Shown in pieces: positions 5,775-12,281 of a stretch of DNA of 24,815 nt. This DNA is from Clostridiales bacterium UBA1206. GTDB taxonomy: Bacteria; Bacillota; Clostridia; Oscillospirales; CAG-382. The stretch lies in NCBI GenBank assembly GCA_002310055.1, contig DBXS01000028.1, positions 1-24,815 of the forward strand, given 5' to 3'. Below the pieces are notes generated by a model. That model did not search any database. It was not told the origin of the DNA and saw only the letters and a program-made list of their open reading frames with translations. The number at the start of each line of letters is the position of its first letter. Within the stretch, counting starts at the first letter, position 1. Made by a program: the position numbers and the translations under genes.

Positions 5775-6074
5775 TCAGGCAAAGATCAGATCTTTAAGTA
5801 CGATCTCTTCGGCTCGGTTGCGTATCGAGTTCATGCGCTGGACCCACAACATCTGATTTTGACGTTTGAGTGCTTCATTGACTCCTTCGTCTTTCGCCAT
5901 TTGTCTAACGAGGCCGTACAGCATTTTCTCTGCCTGTTCATCGACTTCACGTAAATACTGCTTCAGAGTTCCGTTCATACGCATCACATTGACCGTCGTC
6001 GGCTTGTTTTCTTTAAGATACTGATAATGTCTCTGTCCCCAGATGCCTACTTGTCCGATAAATACATCCTTCAT
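5775..6074 (-). CDS. tnpV: TnpV-like transposon-encoded protein
   Basis: A 99-residue protein that matches the TnpV family of clostridial mobilizable transposons (Tn4451 type). The recognisable features are the IGQVGIWGQRHYQYLKENKP start, the central YLREVDEQAEKML and the C-terminal QNQMLWVQRMNSIRNRAEEIV. TnpV function is not well established. Usual family members are about 120 residues, so the front may be shortened. Its ATG lies 3 nt after the stop of the upstream small gene, with GAGGGG as ribosome binding site, so the two form a coupled pair. No recombinase gene is in the window, so this is a relic or the edge of a larger element. Confidence 0.8.
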   Translation of the reverse strand: MKDVFIGQVGIWGQRHYQYLKENKPTTVNVMRMNGTLKQYLREVDEQAEKMLYGLVRQMAKDEGVNEALKRQNQMLWVQRMNSIRNRAEEIVLKDLIFA

Positions 6075-6076
6075 TT

Positions 6077-6265
6077 TTACCCCTCCATTATTTTTATCTC
6101 TTTCGTTGGCGCGTTGATAATCTTGAGCAGAAGCTCGTTTACATCTTCAACACAGCCGTCCTCATCGATGACTTGCTTGCGGTATTCATTGATACCTTTA
6201 ACAAGCGCTCTCCATTCAAAATCGTCCAGAACGATGTGCCTTTTGGGCTGTTTTATGTATTTCAT
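6077..6265 (-). CDS. Small mobile-element protein paired with TnpV
   Basis: A 62-residue protein starting MKYIKQPKRHIVLDDFEW and continuing with ALVKGINEYRKQ and VEDVNELLLKII. Small proteins of this kind (a short strand, then helix EWRALVKGINEYR, then a DxVxELLLKI helix) are commonly found directly before tnpV in clostridial elements. Function is unknown. The start at 6265 is supported by AGGGAGG 8 nt upstream. An inverted repeat TTTGCG...CGCAAA flanks the region upstream (6280-6301). Confidence 0.7.
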   Translation of the reverse strand: MKYIKQPKRHIVLDDFEWRALVKGINEYRKQVIDEDGCVEDVNELLLKIINAPTKEIKIMEG

Positions 6266-6279
6266 GGCGTTCGCCTCCC

Positions 6280-6301
6280 TTTGCGTATAATTTAGCGCAA
6301 A
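6280..6301 (-). promoter_or_regulatory. Inverted repeat upstream of the tnpV pair
   Basis: TTTGCG (6280-6285) and CGCAAA (6296-6301) are perfect inverted 6-mers around a 10-bp AT-rich centre. It lies about 15 bp upstream of the small partner gene, overlapping its ribosome binding region. It could be an operator or the core of a promoter, and the evidence is positional only. Confidence 0.3.
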
Positions 6302-6330
6302 GAAGACTAAAAGACGAATGTGCGGATTCC

Positions 6331-6376
6331 CGGGATGATAGGACTCGAACGGAAAAGTGTGCAACCGGTGTGCAAC
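6331..6376 (-). other. Candidate attachment half-site with tRNA-Pro-like 3' end and direct repeats
   Basis: On the minus strand, 6350-6331 reads as a tRNA 3' half: GTTCGAGT T-loop, CCTAT T-stem strand, then CATCCCG, the acceptor strand expected for a tRNA-Pro starting CGGGATG. The matching 5' T-stem and the rest of a tRNA are absent. Adjacent on the plus strand are two GTGTGCAAC repeats (6357-6365 and 6368-6376) with an 11-bp period. A tRNA 3' end joined to recombinase-type repeats is the usual look of an integrative-element att site. No integrase is present in the window. Confidence 0.5.
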
Positions 6377-6475
6377 GCAAACGGCGTTTAACGTCTTCAA
6401 ACGAATTGAGGCGAAAAACAAAAAAGCCCGAAAACCCTTGAAAATAAAGGATTATCGAGCATTTTGGGTAAAGAT

Positions 6476-6500
6476 AAATCCGGGTTAAAAACCCGGATTT
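6476..6500 (-). terminator. Terminator of the tRNA-Leu gene
   Basis: AAATCCGGGTT (6476-6486) and AACCCGGATTT (6490-6500) form an 11-bp stem with a 3-nt loop. It starts 3 bp beyond the CCA end of the tRNA. Read from the minus strand the tail is TTTATCTTT; on the plus strand it is followed by TTT. Confidence 0.85.
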
Positions 6501-6502
6501 TT

Positions 6503-6585
6503 TGGTGCGGCTGATGGGACTTGAACCCATACGGTTGCCCACACGCCCCTCAAACGTGCGCGTCTGCCAGTTCCGCCACAGCCGC
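6503..6585 (-). tRNA. tRNA-Leu (anticodon GAG)
   Basis: The minus strand folds into a class II tRNA. The acceptor is GCGGCTG paired with CAGCCGC, and the anticodon stem is CACGT/GCGTG around the loop TTGAGGG with anticodon GAG. It has a long variable arm (about 6543-6533) and a T-arm ATGGG-TTCAAGT-CCCAT. The CCA end is encoded (6505-6503). The GAG anticodon with a long variable arm identifies leucine. Confidence 0.95.
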
Positions 6586-6619
6586 ATATTCACGCCGTCC
6601 GCAACGGACAGCGTTATTT

Positions 6620-6647
6620 ATTATACACATTATTTGCGGTTTGTCAA
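6620..6647 (-). promoter_or_regulatory. Promoter of tRNA-Leu
   Basis: On the minus strand, TTGACA (6647-6642) and TATAAT (6625-6620) are separated by 16 bp. This puts a start near 6613, about 28 nt before the mature tRNA 5' end. Both boxes are perfect consensus. Confidence 0.85.
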
Positions 6648-6686
6648 TACTTTTTTTCGCAAGGGGAGCATTTTTTATCGCTCGGC

Positions 6687-7973
6687 TCAGCCGTCCGCCG
6701 CGCCGGCGTCGGCGTCTTTGCGCTTGCGCGCGGAACGCGGGGAATCGAAATCCACCTTGAGCGCGCGTTTCAGCACTTTGAGCAGCACGGTTATTGCGTA
6801 CGCCTGTATCACGCAGATGAACACCCCTTCTATGGCTCGCGGTATCCACACGACGATGAACGGGTAGCTCGCCCACGACGAAGCGTAGGTCATTTCTTTA
6901 AGGATCACCGTGTTCAGCGTGGTGACGAGCATCTCGCATACGAATATCGACGCAAACACGCGCAGAGCGTAGGTCGGTTCGCTCTTGCGCAGGCGCGAAT
7001 ACAGGAATTCGGCGAGCACGAGCAAAAGCCCCGTAAGTCCCGCCAGCGTGAGCGCGAACGTGGCGAAGCTCACGTACATCGCAAGATTGGTGCGGTACGA
7101 ATCGTTGGTCGTAAACTTGTATCCGCCGTATTCAAACACGCCTTTTTCCAGCATTATCGCAAGCGGATCCGCATTCTCGGGCGGCATTGTTTTTGCGCCC
7201 GCCTCTTTGAGCGCGGCGTAGCTCTTGGCGTTTTCGGAAACATAGAACGTAACGTCCGCCAGCGATTCGTCGTAGGCGACGGATTTCACCGCGTCGGGCA
7301 CGTATACGCTTTTGAGCGACGCGCAGTTTGCAAACGCGCCTTTGCCCGCGGCGACGGTGACTTTTTCGCCCAGATACGTCGCCGAAGGAATGACGACGTT
7401 TTCTTCATCCGGAACGGACGTCAGCGTGAAAGTGTCGGTGGTGTGCACGCGGTCGGTTATAAGGCGCGAAACGAACGAAAGGTCCATAGAACTGACTTCG
7501 CCTTTTTCGGGCACGCTTTCCGAAGTCGCAACGACTCTGCCGTTGATCCCGTCGGCGCCCAGGAAGGCGTAGAACATCACGCCCAGCGCAAGGAACAGGG
7601 CGAAGCACGCCGTGCCTATGATGCGGAATGTCTTTTTGTTGACGTGCGAAAGCAGCCGCCAGACCAGCCCTTTGACTAAACCGCCCGCGAACGCGGTGAG
7701 CGTGTAAAGCGGATTGTACGGTCCGGACGGAGCGATTATGCAGCCTATGATATCCGCCGCCGCCGATGCCGCGCCGCCGTAGAACGGGCCGTAAAGTATC
7801 GCCGGAAGGGTAGTGAATATCCCGGCGAGCCCTATCTTCATACCGCTGCCGCCGAATATGACTATGTTCAGCGAAAACAGTTTACATAATGCGCCGAGCC
7901 CTATGCACATCGCGGTGACGCAGATGCGCCGTATGGCGGCTTTGTCGATCTTGATTTTTGTTTTTTCGGACAT
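6687..7973 (-). CDS. FolT-type ECF transporter S component with a large extracytoplasmic insert
   Basis: A 428-residue membrane protein. The N-terminal part (residues 1-138) matches ECF substrate-binding subunits of the folate family: ICVTAMCIGLGALCKLFS, then MKIGLAGIFTTLPAILYGPFYGG and IIGCIIAPSGPYNPLYTLTAF. The C-terminal part (about 293-403) carries the remaining membrane segments, ending in a basic tail. Between them is an insert of about 150 residues (140-292), predicted outside the cell. It includes a BspA/LRR_5-like unit (about 198-246, AFANCASLKSVYVPDAV). FolT proteins are normally under 200 residues, so this is a remodelled member. ATG 7973 is supported by GAGG 9 nt upstream. The THF riboswitch in the leader supports folate as substrate. 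The energizing EcfA/EcfT subunits are not in the window. Confidence 0.85.
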   Translation of the reverse strand: MSEKTKIKIDKAAIRRICVTAMCIGLGALCKLFSLNIVIFGGSGMKIGLAGIFTTLPAILYGPFYGGAASAAADIIGCIIAPSGPYNPLYTLTAFAGGLVKGLVWRLLSHVNKKTFRIIGTACFALFLALGVMFYAFLGADGINGRVVATSESVPEKGEVSSMDLSFVSRLITDRVHTTDTFTLTSVPDEENVVIPSATYLGEKVTVAAGKGAFANCASLKSVYVPDAVKSVAYDESLADVTFYVSENAKSYAALKEAGAKTMPPENADPLAIMLEKGVFEYGGYKFTTNDSYRTNLAMYVSFATFALTLAGLTGLLLVLAEFLYSRLRKSEPTYALRVFASIFVCEMLVTTLNTVILKEMTYASSWASYPFIVVWIPRAIEGVFICVIQAYAITVLLKVLKRALKVDFDSPRSARKRKDADAGAADG

Positions 7974-7979
7974 AAAAAA

Positions 7980-8011
7980 ACACCTCTTCACTAAAAATGG
8001 CAGAGAGGGGT
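7980..8011 (-). promoter_or_regulatory. Shine-Dalgarno-sequestering hairpin
   Basis: On the minus strand, ACCCCTCT (8011-8004) can pair with AGAGGTGT (7987-7980) at 7 of 8 positions. This covers the GAGG ribosome binding site of the ECF S component. It would give the riboswitch a translational output. An alternative small GGGAAACCC hairpin competes for the same C-rich strand. The mechanism is inferred and no folding was computed. Confidence 0.45.
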
Positions 8012-8040
8012 TTCCCGGTATTCGCGGAGCGCTCGCCCCG

Positions 8041-8160
8041 TGCAGCGGGATGCAAAGGATCCACCGCGCGGGATGCGTTCCCGTCTTCGTCCCCGCGGCA
8101 ACTCCCCGTCCGCAGGGCACTGTCTTTCGCAAGACATACGCAGATCCTTTTACTCTGCGC
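8041..8160 (-). promoter_or_regulatory. Tetrahydrofolate (THF) riboswitch
   Basis: The minus-strand leader matches the THF riboswitch pattern. AGAGTA lies near the 5' end, and AAGGATC (8151-8145) is perfectly complementary to GATCCTT (8062-8056). The conserved GCGCGGTGGATCC and TTTGCATCCCGC blocks follow near the 3' end, and a closing stem GCAG/CTGC surrounds the aptamer. It is about 120 nt, longer than the usual aptamer of around 90 nt, because of an enlarged internal arm containing a GTCTT-GCGA-AAGAC hairpin. It sits directly behind a promoter and before a FolT-type transporter gene, the standard context for this class. Confidence 0.85.
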
Positions 8161-8164
8161 CTAT

Positions 8165-8193
8165 ATGATACAACCTTTCGCGCAAAATGTCAA
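8165..8193 (-). promoter_or_regulatory. Promoter of the riboswitch and ECF S component
   Basis: Read on the minus strand, TTGACA (8193-8188) and TATCAT (8170-8165) are 17 bp apart. The predicted start (about 8158) coincides with the 5' edge of the riboswitch. Confidence 0.8.
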
Positions 8194-8244
8194 TAACAGT
8201 TTTCGCCGTGCGCGAAAAATAATTCTTTTTTGCAAAAAATACTA

Positions 8245-8272
8245 TTGCATTTTACAAAAATCGTGGTATTAT
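8245..8272 (+). promoter_or_regulatory. Promoter of the Gfo/Idh/MocA gene
   Basis: TTGCAT (8245-8250) and TATTAT (8267-8272) have a 16-bp spacer, and TGG before the -10 box gives an extended -10. It is divergent from the ECF promoter. Confidence 0.6.
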
Positions 8273-8313
8273 ACAAATGAACATCTAAATGGATTATTTG
8301 GAGGAGCTTTTCA

Positions 8314-9351
8314 ATGAAGAAATTCAGATCCGCCGTAGTGGGGTGCGGCAACATTTTCCCCATGCATGCAGTCAGCATCACCCGCGTTGAAAACGCCGAA
8401 CTCGTCGCCGTCTGCGACATCAAAGAAGACCGCGCAAAGAAAAAAGCCGAAGAATTCGGCTGCAAGTATTACCTCGATTATAAAGAGATGATCGAAAAAG
8501 AAAATCTCGACGTCATTCATATATGTCTGCCTCATTACCTTCATCCGATCGTGGCGATCTACGCGCTGGAACACGGCGTGAACGTGATGACCGAAAAGCC
8601 CATGGCGATAAAGCTCGAAGACGCCAAAGCCATGATCGACACCGCCAACCGCACCGGCAAGTTTTTGCAGTGCATATTCCAGAACCGCTACAACGCCGGC
8701 ACTGTCCTTGTAAAAGACCTGCTCGCAAAAGGCGAACTGGGCAGGATCAAATCGGCGAAATGCGCCGTTACCTGGGACAGATCCGATAAATACTACACCT
8801 CCAGCGACTGGAAAGGCACCTGGGACAAAGAGGGCGGCGGCGTCATAATCGACCAGGCGATCCACACGCTCGATATGCTGCGCTATATCGTGGATGAAGA
8901 TATCGATTTCGTCGACGCCACCATCGCCAACCGCGGCCATCAGATCATCGACGTGGAAGATTCCGCCGAAGGCATAATCAAATACAAGTCCGGTCTGCTC
9001 ACCGCGTTCCACGCCATCAACTATTATTCCTACGACGCGCCTGTCGAAATAGAACTCGACTGCGAAAAAGCGCTCGTCAAGATGTTCTCGGATTCCGCCA
9101 TTGTCACTTTCAAGGACGGCAAGACGATCCGCGTCGACCGCAACCCCAACGAAAACTTCAATTACGGCAACGTCAAATCCTACTGGGGCGTGAACCACGT
9201 CAAGCAGATAAAGAACTACTACCACTGCTTAGAGACCGGCGAAAAGCCCTTCATCCCCGTGGAAAGCGCATACAAGACTCAGGAAATGGTCTGCGCCATC
9301 TATCAGTCCGGCAAGGAACACAGAAGAGTCTATCTCAATACCGATAAATAA
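8314..9351 (+). CDS. Gfo/Idh/MocA-family NAD(P)-dependent oxidoreductase
   Basis: A 345-residue soluble dehydrogenase, the normal length for the family. The N-terminal Rossmann domain (about 1-120) shows VVGCGNIF at 8-15 and the family EKP motif with Lys95. The C-terminal alpha/beta domain holds the DQAIH motif with Asp180 and His184, the usual sugar-binding and catalytic positions. The family oxidises or epimerises sugars and cyclitols. The substrate cannot be told here, though the SLC45-type transporter next door hints at a saccharide. The start has GGAGG 9 nt upstream. A terminator follows, so it is probably a single-gene unit. Confidence 0.92.
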   Translation: MKKFRSAVVGCGNIFPMHAVSITRVENAELVAVCDIKEDRAKKKAEEFGCKYYLDYKEMIEKENLDVIHICLPHYLHPIVAIYALEHGVNVMTEKPMAIKLEDAKAMIDTANRTGKFLQCIFQNRYNAGTVLVKDLLAKGELGRIKSAKCAVTWDRSDKYYTSSDWKGTWDKEGGGVIIDQAIHTLDMLRYIVDEDIDFVDATIANRGHQIIDVEDSAEGIIKYKSGLLTAFHAINYYSYDAPVEIELDCEKALVKMFSDSAIVTFKDGKTIRVDRNPNENFNYGNVKSYWGVNHVKQIKNYYHCLETGEKPFIPVESAYKTQEMVCAIYQSGKEHRRVYLNTDK

Positions 9352-9360
9352 TATTCCTCG

Positions 9361-9399
9361 GCGCTTCCGGCGTTTTTGCCGGGAGCGCTTTTGCGTTTT
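9361..9399 (+). terminator. Rho-independent terminator
   Basis: GCGCTTCCGGC (9361-9371) and GCCGGGAGCGC (9378-9388) pair over 11 positions with one T-G wobble and a 6-nt loop. TTTTGCGTTTTT follows. It ends the dehydrogenase transcript. Confidence 0.88.
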
Positions 9400-9401
9400 T
9401 G

Positions 9402-9430
9402 TTGACTTGCGCCCGCGCGCGTGATATAAT
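9402..9430 (+). promoter_or_regulatory. Promoter of the MFS transporter unit
   Basis: TTGACT (9402-9407) and TATAAT (9425-9430) are spaced 17 bp apart. The spacer is a GC-rich alternating GCGC run. Confidence 0.8.
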
Positions 9431-9459
9431 ACAGATATCAAATTTCCGGAGTGTGAAAT

Positions 9460-10797
9460 ATGGAATACAAACTCAATTACAAGCGCACGATGCTCATAGG
9501 GCTGGCGTTTTTGTCGATCTCGGCGTTCTGGCAGCTGTACGACAGCGTTATACCCCTTATTTTGCGCGACACTTTCAAAATAGGCGACACGCTTTCGGGC
9601 GTGATAATGGCGGCGGATAACGTGCTGGCGCTTTTCCTGCTGCCCGTGCTCGGCGCGCTTTCGGACAAAGTCGATACGCGCATAGGCAAGCGTATGCCGT
9701 TCATCCTCATCGGCACGGCGGTCAGCGCGGTGCTTATGAGCTTACTCCCCGTTATAGATAACTCTTACGCCGCATTCGCTTCGGACGGAAAGCGCATACT
9801 CTTTATTGGCGTGCTTTTGCTTTTGCTCATCTCTATGGCGTTTTACCGTTCGCCCGCCGTGGCGCTCATGCCAGACCTCACACCCAAGCCTCTAAGGTCC
9901 AAAGGGAACGCGATAATCAACCTTATGGGCGCTCTGGGCGGGATATTCACGCTTTTGTGCATGAAACTGCTCTATTCGTCGGAACTCGAAGGCGCGCACA
10001 CCGATTACGTGCCTATCTTCCTCATAGTCGCCGGATTGATGGCCGTTTCGGTGATCGTGCTGTACTTTACCGTTAAAGAAAAGCGCGATAACGCCGACGT
10101 CGTAAAGTACGACGCCGAGCATCCCGAAGACGAGCTTACCGTTTCTGCCGAAGACGGCAAACGCAAGCTTCCGCCGGAGGTGCGCAAGAGCCTTGCGTTC
10201 ATACTCGCCTCCATCGCGCTGTGGTTTATGGCGTATAACGCCGTCACCACCGCGTTCACCAAATACGCCACAAGCGTGTGGAACATGACCAAGGGCGACG
10301 CGGCGTTCACCATGATGATAGCCACCGGCGGCGCCATAATCTCGTTCCTGCCCGTGGGCATAATCTCTTCAAAAATCGGGCGCAAGCGCACCATACTCAT
10401 GGGATGCGCGCTGCTCACCGCTTGCTTTGCCGTAATGGCGGTCTACGGGTTCTTCGCCCATTCGTTCGCGCCGTGGCTTTACGTTTTGTTCGTGCTCGTG
10501 GGGTTCGCCTGGGCGTCTATAAACGTCAACTCGCTTCCCATGGTCGTTGAAATGTGCAGCGGCGGCGAGCTCGGCAAATTCACCGGACTTTACTATACGT
10601 TCTCAATGGCGGCGCAGGTGGTCACCCCCATACTTTCGGGCGCGCTGCTCGAACACGTTGGCTACAATACGCTGTTCCCTTACGCCGTGGTGTTCGCGGC
10701 GGCTTCGGGCGTGACGATGCTGTTCGTCCGCCACGGCGACAACAAGCCCGAACGCAAGGGAACTCTCGAATCGTTCGCCGACCCCGACGCCGACTGA
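9460..10797 (+). CDS. MFS transporter, SLC45-like / sugar:cation symporter type
   Basis: A 445-residue polytopic membrane protein with about 12 predicted membrane segments. The front, LNYKRTMLIGLAFLSISAFWQLYDSVIPLIL, fits bacterial SLC45-like MFS carriers, as does GALSDKVDTRIGKRMPFILIG (the loop 2-3 motif of the superfamily). Helices 6 and 7 are separated by a charged loop (about 203-243). A second MFS-like loop, SSKIGRKRTILMGCALL, lies in the C-terminal half. These carriers usually move sugars or glycosides; the substrate here is unknown. The ribosome binding site GGAG is 8 nt before the ATG. The next gene starts 1 nt after the stop. Confidence 0.88.
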   Translation: MEYKLNYKRTMLIGLAFLSISAFWQLYDSVIPLILRDTFKIGDTLSGVIMAADNVLALFLLPVLGALSDKVDTRIGKRMPFILIGTAVSAVLMSLLPVIDNSYAAFASDGKRILFIGVLLLLLISMAFYRSPAVALMPDLTPKPLRSKGNAIINLMGALGGIFTLLCMKLLYSSELEGAHTDYVPIFLIVAGLMAVSVIVLYFTVKEKRDNADVVKYDAEHPEDELTVSAEDGKRKLPPEVRKSLAFILASIALWFMAYNAVTTAFTKYATSVWNMTKGDAAFTMMIATGGAIISFLPVGIISSKIGRKRTILMGCALLTACFAVMAVYGFFAHSFAPWLYVLFVLVGFAWASINVNSLPMVVEMCSGGELGKFTGLYYTFSMAAQVVTPILSGALLEHVGYNTLFPYAVVFAAASGVTMLFVRHGDNKPERKGTLESFADPDAD

Positions 10798-10798
10798 T

Positions 10799-11623
10799 AT
10801 GGTTTTGGTTTACATAATTATTGGGATAATACTGCTTTCGGCGTGCGTTTGGGCGTTTGGCGTATTCCCGTCGCGCCGCAAAACGGATTTCTTTAAAAAG
10901 CACAAGTATTTCGCCCACCGCGGGCTGCACGATAACGCGGGCGTCCCCGAAAATTCGCTCGCCGCATTCGCGCGCGCCGCCGAAAAGGGGTACGGAATAG
11001 AACTCGACGTGCATCTCACGTCCGACGGAAAGCTCGCGGTGTTCCACGATTCCGATACTTCGCGCCTCTGCGGCGAAAAGCTCGTGCCCGAAAAAGAGAC
11101 GTTCGACCGCCTGCGTGAGCTTTCGTTGCTCGGCACGGAAGAAAAGATCCCTTCTTTTAAAGAAGCGCTTGCGCTCGTGGCGGGAAGGGTCCCGCTTATA
11201 GTCGAAATAAAAGGGACTTCCACCGACACTGCCGTCTGCGCGGCGGCCGCGGAAACGCTGGACGGATATAACGGCGAATACTGTATAGAGTCGTTCAACC
11301 CCGTGTACGTGGGATGGTGGAAGAAAAACCGCCCGTCAGTGGTGCGCGGTCAGCTTTCGTGCAGGATGCCCAAGCAAAAGGGAATAGTCGAAAAGCTCAA
11401 ATTCTTTGCGCTCGGGAATATGCTTTTGAACTTTATTTCGCGCCCCGATTTTATAGCGTACGAACATCACGGGAGCGGGCGTCTCGCCTTCCGTCTGGCG
11501 CGCGCCCTGGGCGGGATCCCAGTCGCGTGGACCGTGAGAAGCAAGTCCGAACTTGAAAAAGCGAAAAAGCGCTTTGTAAGCTTTATATTCGAGAATGAAA
11601 AAGATACGTTGGGAATAGAATAA
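10799..11623 (+). CDS. Glycerophosphodiester phosphodiesterase family protein
   Basis: A 274-residue GDPD-family enzyme that hydrolyses glycerophosphodiesters to glycerol-3-phosphate and an alcohol. An N-terminal hydrophobic segment (residues 2-22) probably anchors it in the membrane. The catalytic signature is clear: His40-Arg41 in AHRG, Glu51-Asn52 in PENS, Glu68 and Asp70 in IELDVHLTSDG, and His83 in VFHD. A later IVEIKG and the C-terminal AWTVRS also fit the family. There is no separate Shine-Dalgarno sequence, and the start follows the transporter stop by 1 nt, so translation is probably coupled. No terminator is evident before the next gene. Confidence 0.92.
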   Translation: MVLVYIIIGIILLSACVWAFGVFPSRRKTDFFKKHKYFAHRGLHDNAGVPENSLAAFARAAEKGYGIELDVHLTSDGKLAVFHDSDTSRLCGEKLVPEKETFDRLRELSLLGTEEKIPSFKEALALVAGRVPLIVEIKGTSTDTAVCAAAAETLDGYNGEYCIESFNPVYVGWWKKNRPSVVRGQLSCRMPKQKGIVEKLKFFALGNMLLNFISRPDFIAYEHHGSGRLAFRLARALGGIPVAWTVRSKSELEKAKKRFVSFIFENEKDTLGIE

Positions 11624-11690
11624 CGTTTATCAAACGGCGTTTTGCAAAAGAATGGCAAAGCGCCGCGGTTTCCTAAATAAGGAGAAAACT

Positions 11691-12212
11691 ATGCCAATAT
11701 CAAGCGATCAACAGTTGCGCACGTTGGATTCAGCAAAGTTAAGCGCCAACTATGCAAAAAAAGGTTCGAAGCAACGCTATAATGAATTAAAGGCTGTATT
11801 TCCTAACACTTTGATCCTGTTTAAGCACGATGGCAATTATTACGGCTACGAAGAAACTGCCGTTTTCTTATCCGGGTTATTAGGTATTGAGCAGTATATT
11901 AAAAACGAAATGTTAATTGTAAGAATCGAAAGCATCGGTCTTTTTAACGGAGATGCCATGCAAGGATATCGCTATATAGTGGATGAGAATGGGAAACTCA
12001 CTTTTGTAAGCGGCAAGGAGTTTTGCCTGAACTCTCCGTTGAGACATAAAAAGAATCCGAAACGCATTCTTCTTTCAAGCAACAAAAACAGCACTCCAAA
12101 AACGTCGTCTTTGACAAATGCCTATTCAAAGCGAGGCGGCGATTGGCTCGACAATGTGTGGGTACCCGGGTTACCGTCTTCGCGGCTTTATCGCAAGAGA
12201 CGCGGGCACTGA
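11691..12212 (+). CDS. Small protein with a possible MutS-I-like N-terminal fold, function unknown
   Basis: A 173-residue soluble protein. Residues 28-65 (RYNELKAVFPNTLILFKHDG followed by NYYGYEETA) recall the MutS domain I pattern of a helix, a hydrophobic strand, an aromatic GxxY/F and a short helix, also seen in mobile-element proteins. This likeness is weak. The C-terminal third is basic and ends WLDNVWVPGLPSSRLYRKRRGH. I chose ATG 11691 over 11652 because AAGGAG lies 7 nt upstream of it. The gene is visibly AT-richer than its neighbours, suggesting later arrival. It lies between a GDPD gene and a bidirectional terminator and could be read through from the MFS promoter. Confidence 0.6.
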   Translation: MPISSDQQLRTLDSAKLSANYAKKGSKQRYNELKAVFPNTLILFKHDGNYYGYEETAVFLSGLLGIEQYIKNEMLIVRIESIGLFNGDAMQGYRYIVDENGKLTFVSGKEFCLNSPLRHKKNPKRILLSSNKNSTPKTSSLTNAYSKRGGDWLDNVWVPGLPSSRLYRKRRGH

Positions 12213-12236
12213 CACCCGGTTTGAAGGATGAAATAA

Positions 12237-12270
12237 AGCGGCTGACTATCAAAGTCAGCCGCTGATCTTT
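12237..12270 (+). terminator. Bidirectional terminator between convergent genes
   Basis: GCGGCTGACT (12238-12247) and AGTCAGCCGC (12253-12262) form a perfect 10-bp stem with a 5-nt loop. The plus-strand tail is TGATCTTTTA and the minus-strand tail is TTTATTTC. It serves both the small gene on the left and the dehydrogenase on the right. Confidence 0.88.
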
Positions 12271-12281
12271 TATGCGTTAGT

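Noticed and set aside
5552..5797. An 81-codon frame starting at ATG 5552
   Set aside because: The start lies upstream of the predicted -10 box and transcription start of P3, so the full frame cannot be made from that transcript. Shorter starts at 5594 or 5636 are mentioned with the transcript.
6331..6350. A complete tRNA gene at the tRNA-Pro-like 3' end
   Set aside because: The upstream strand cannot form the T-stem, anticodon arm or acceptor stem. Only the 3' portion is present.
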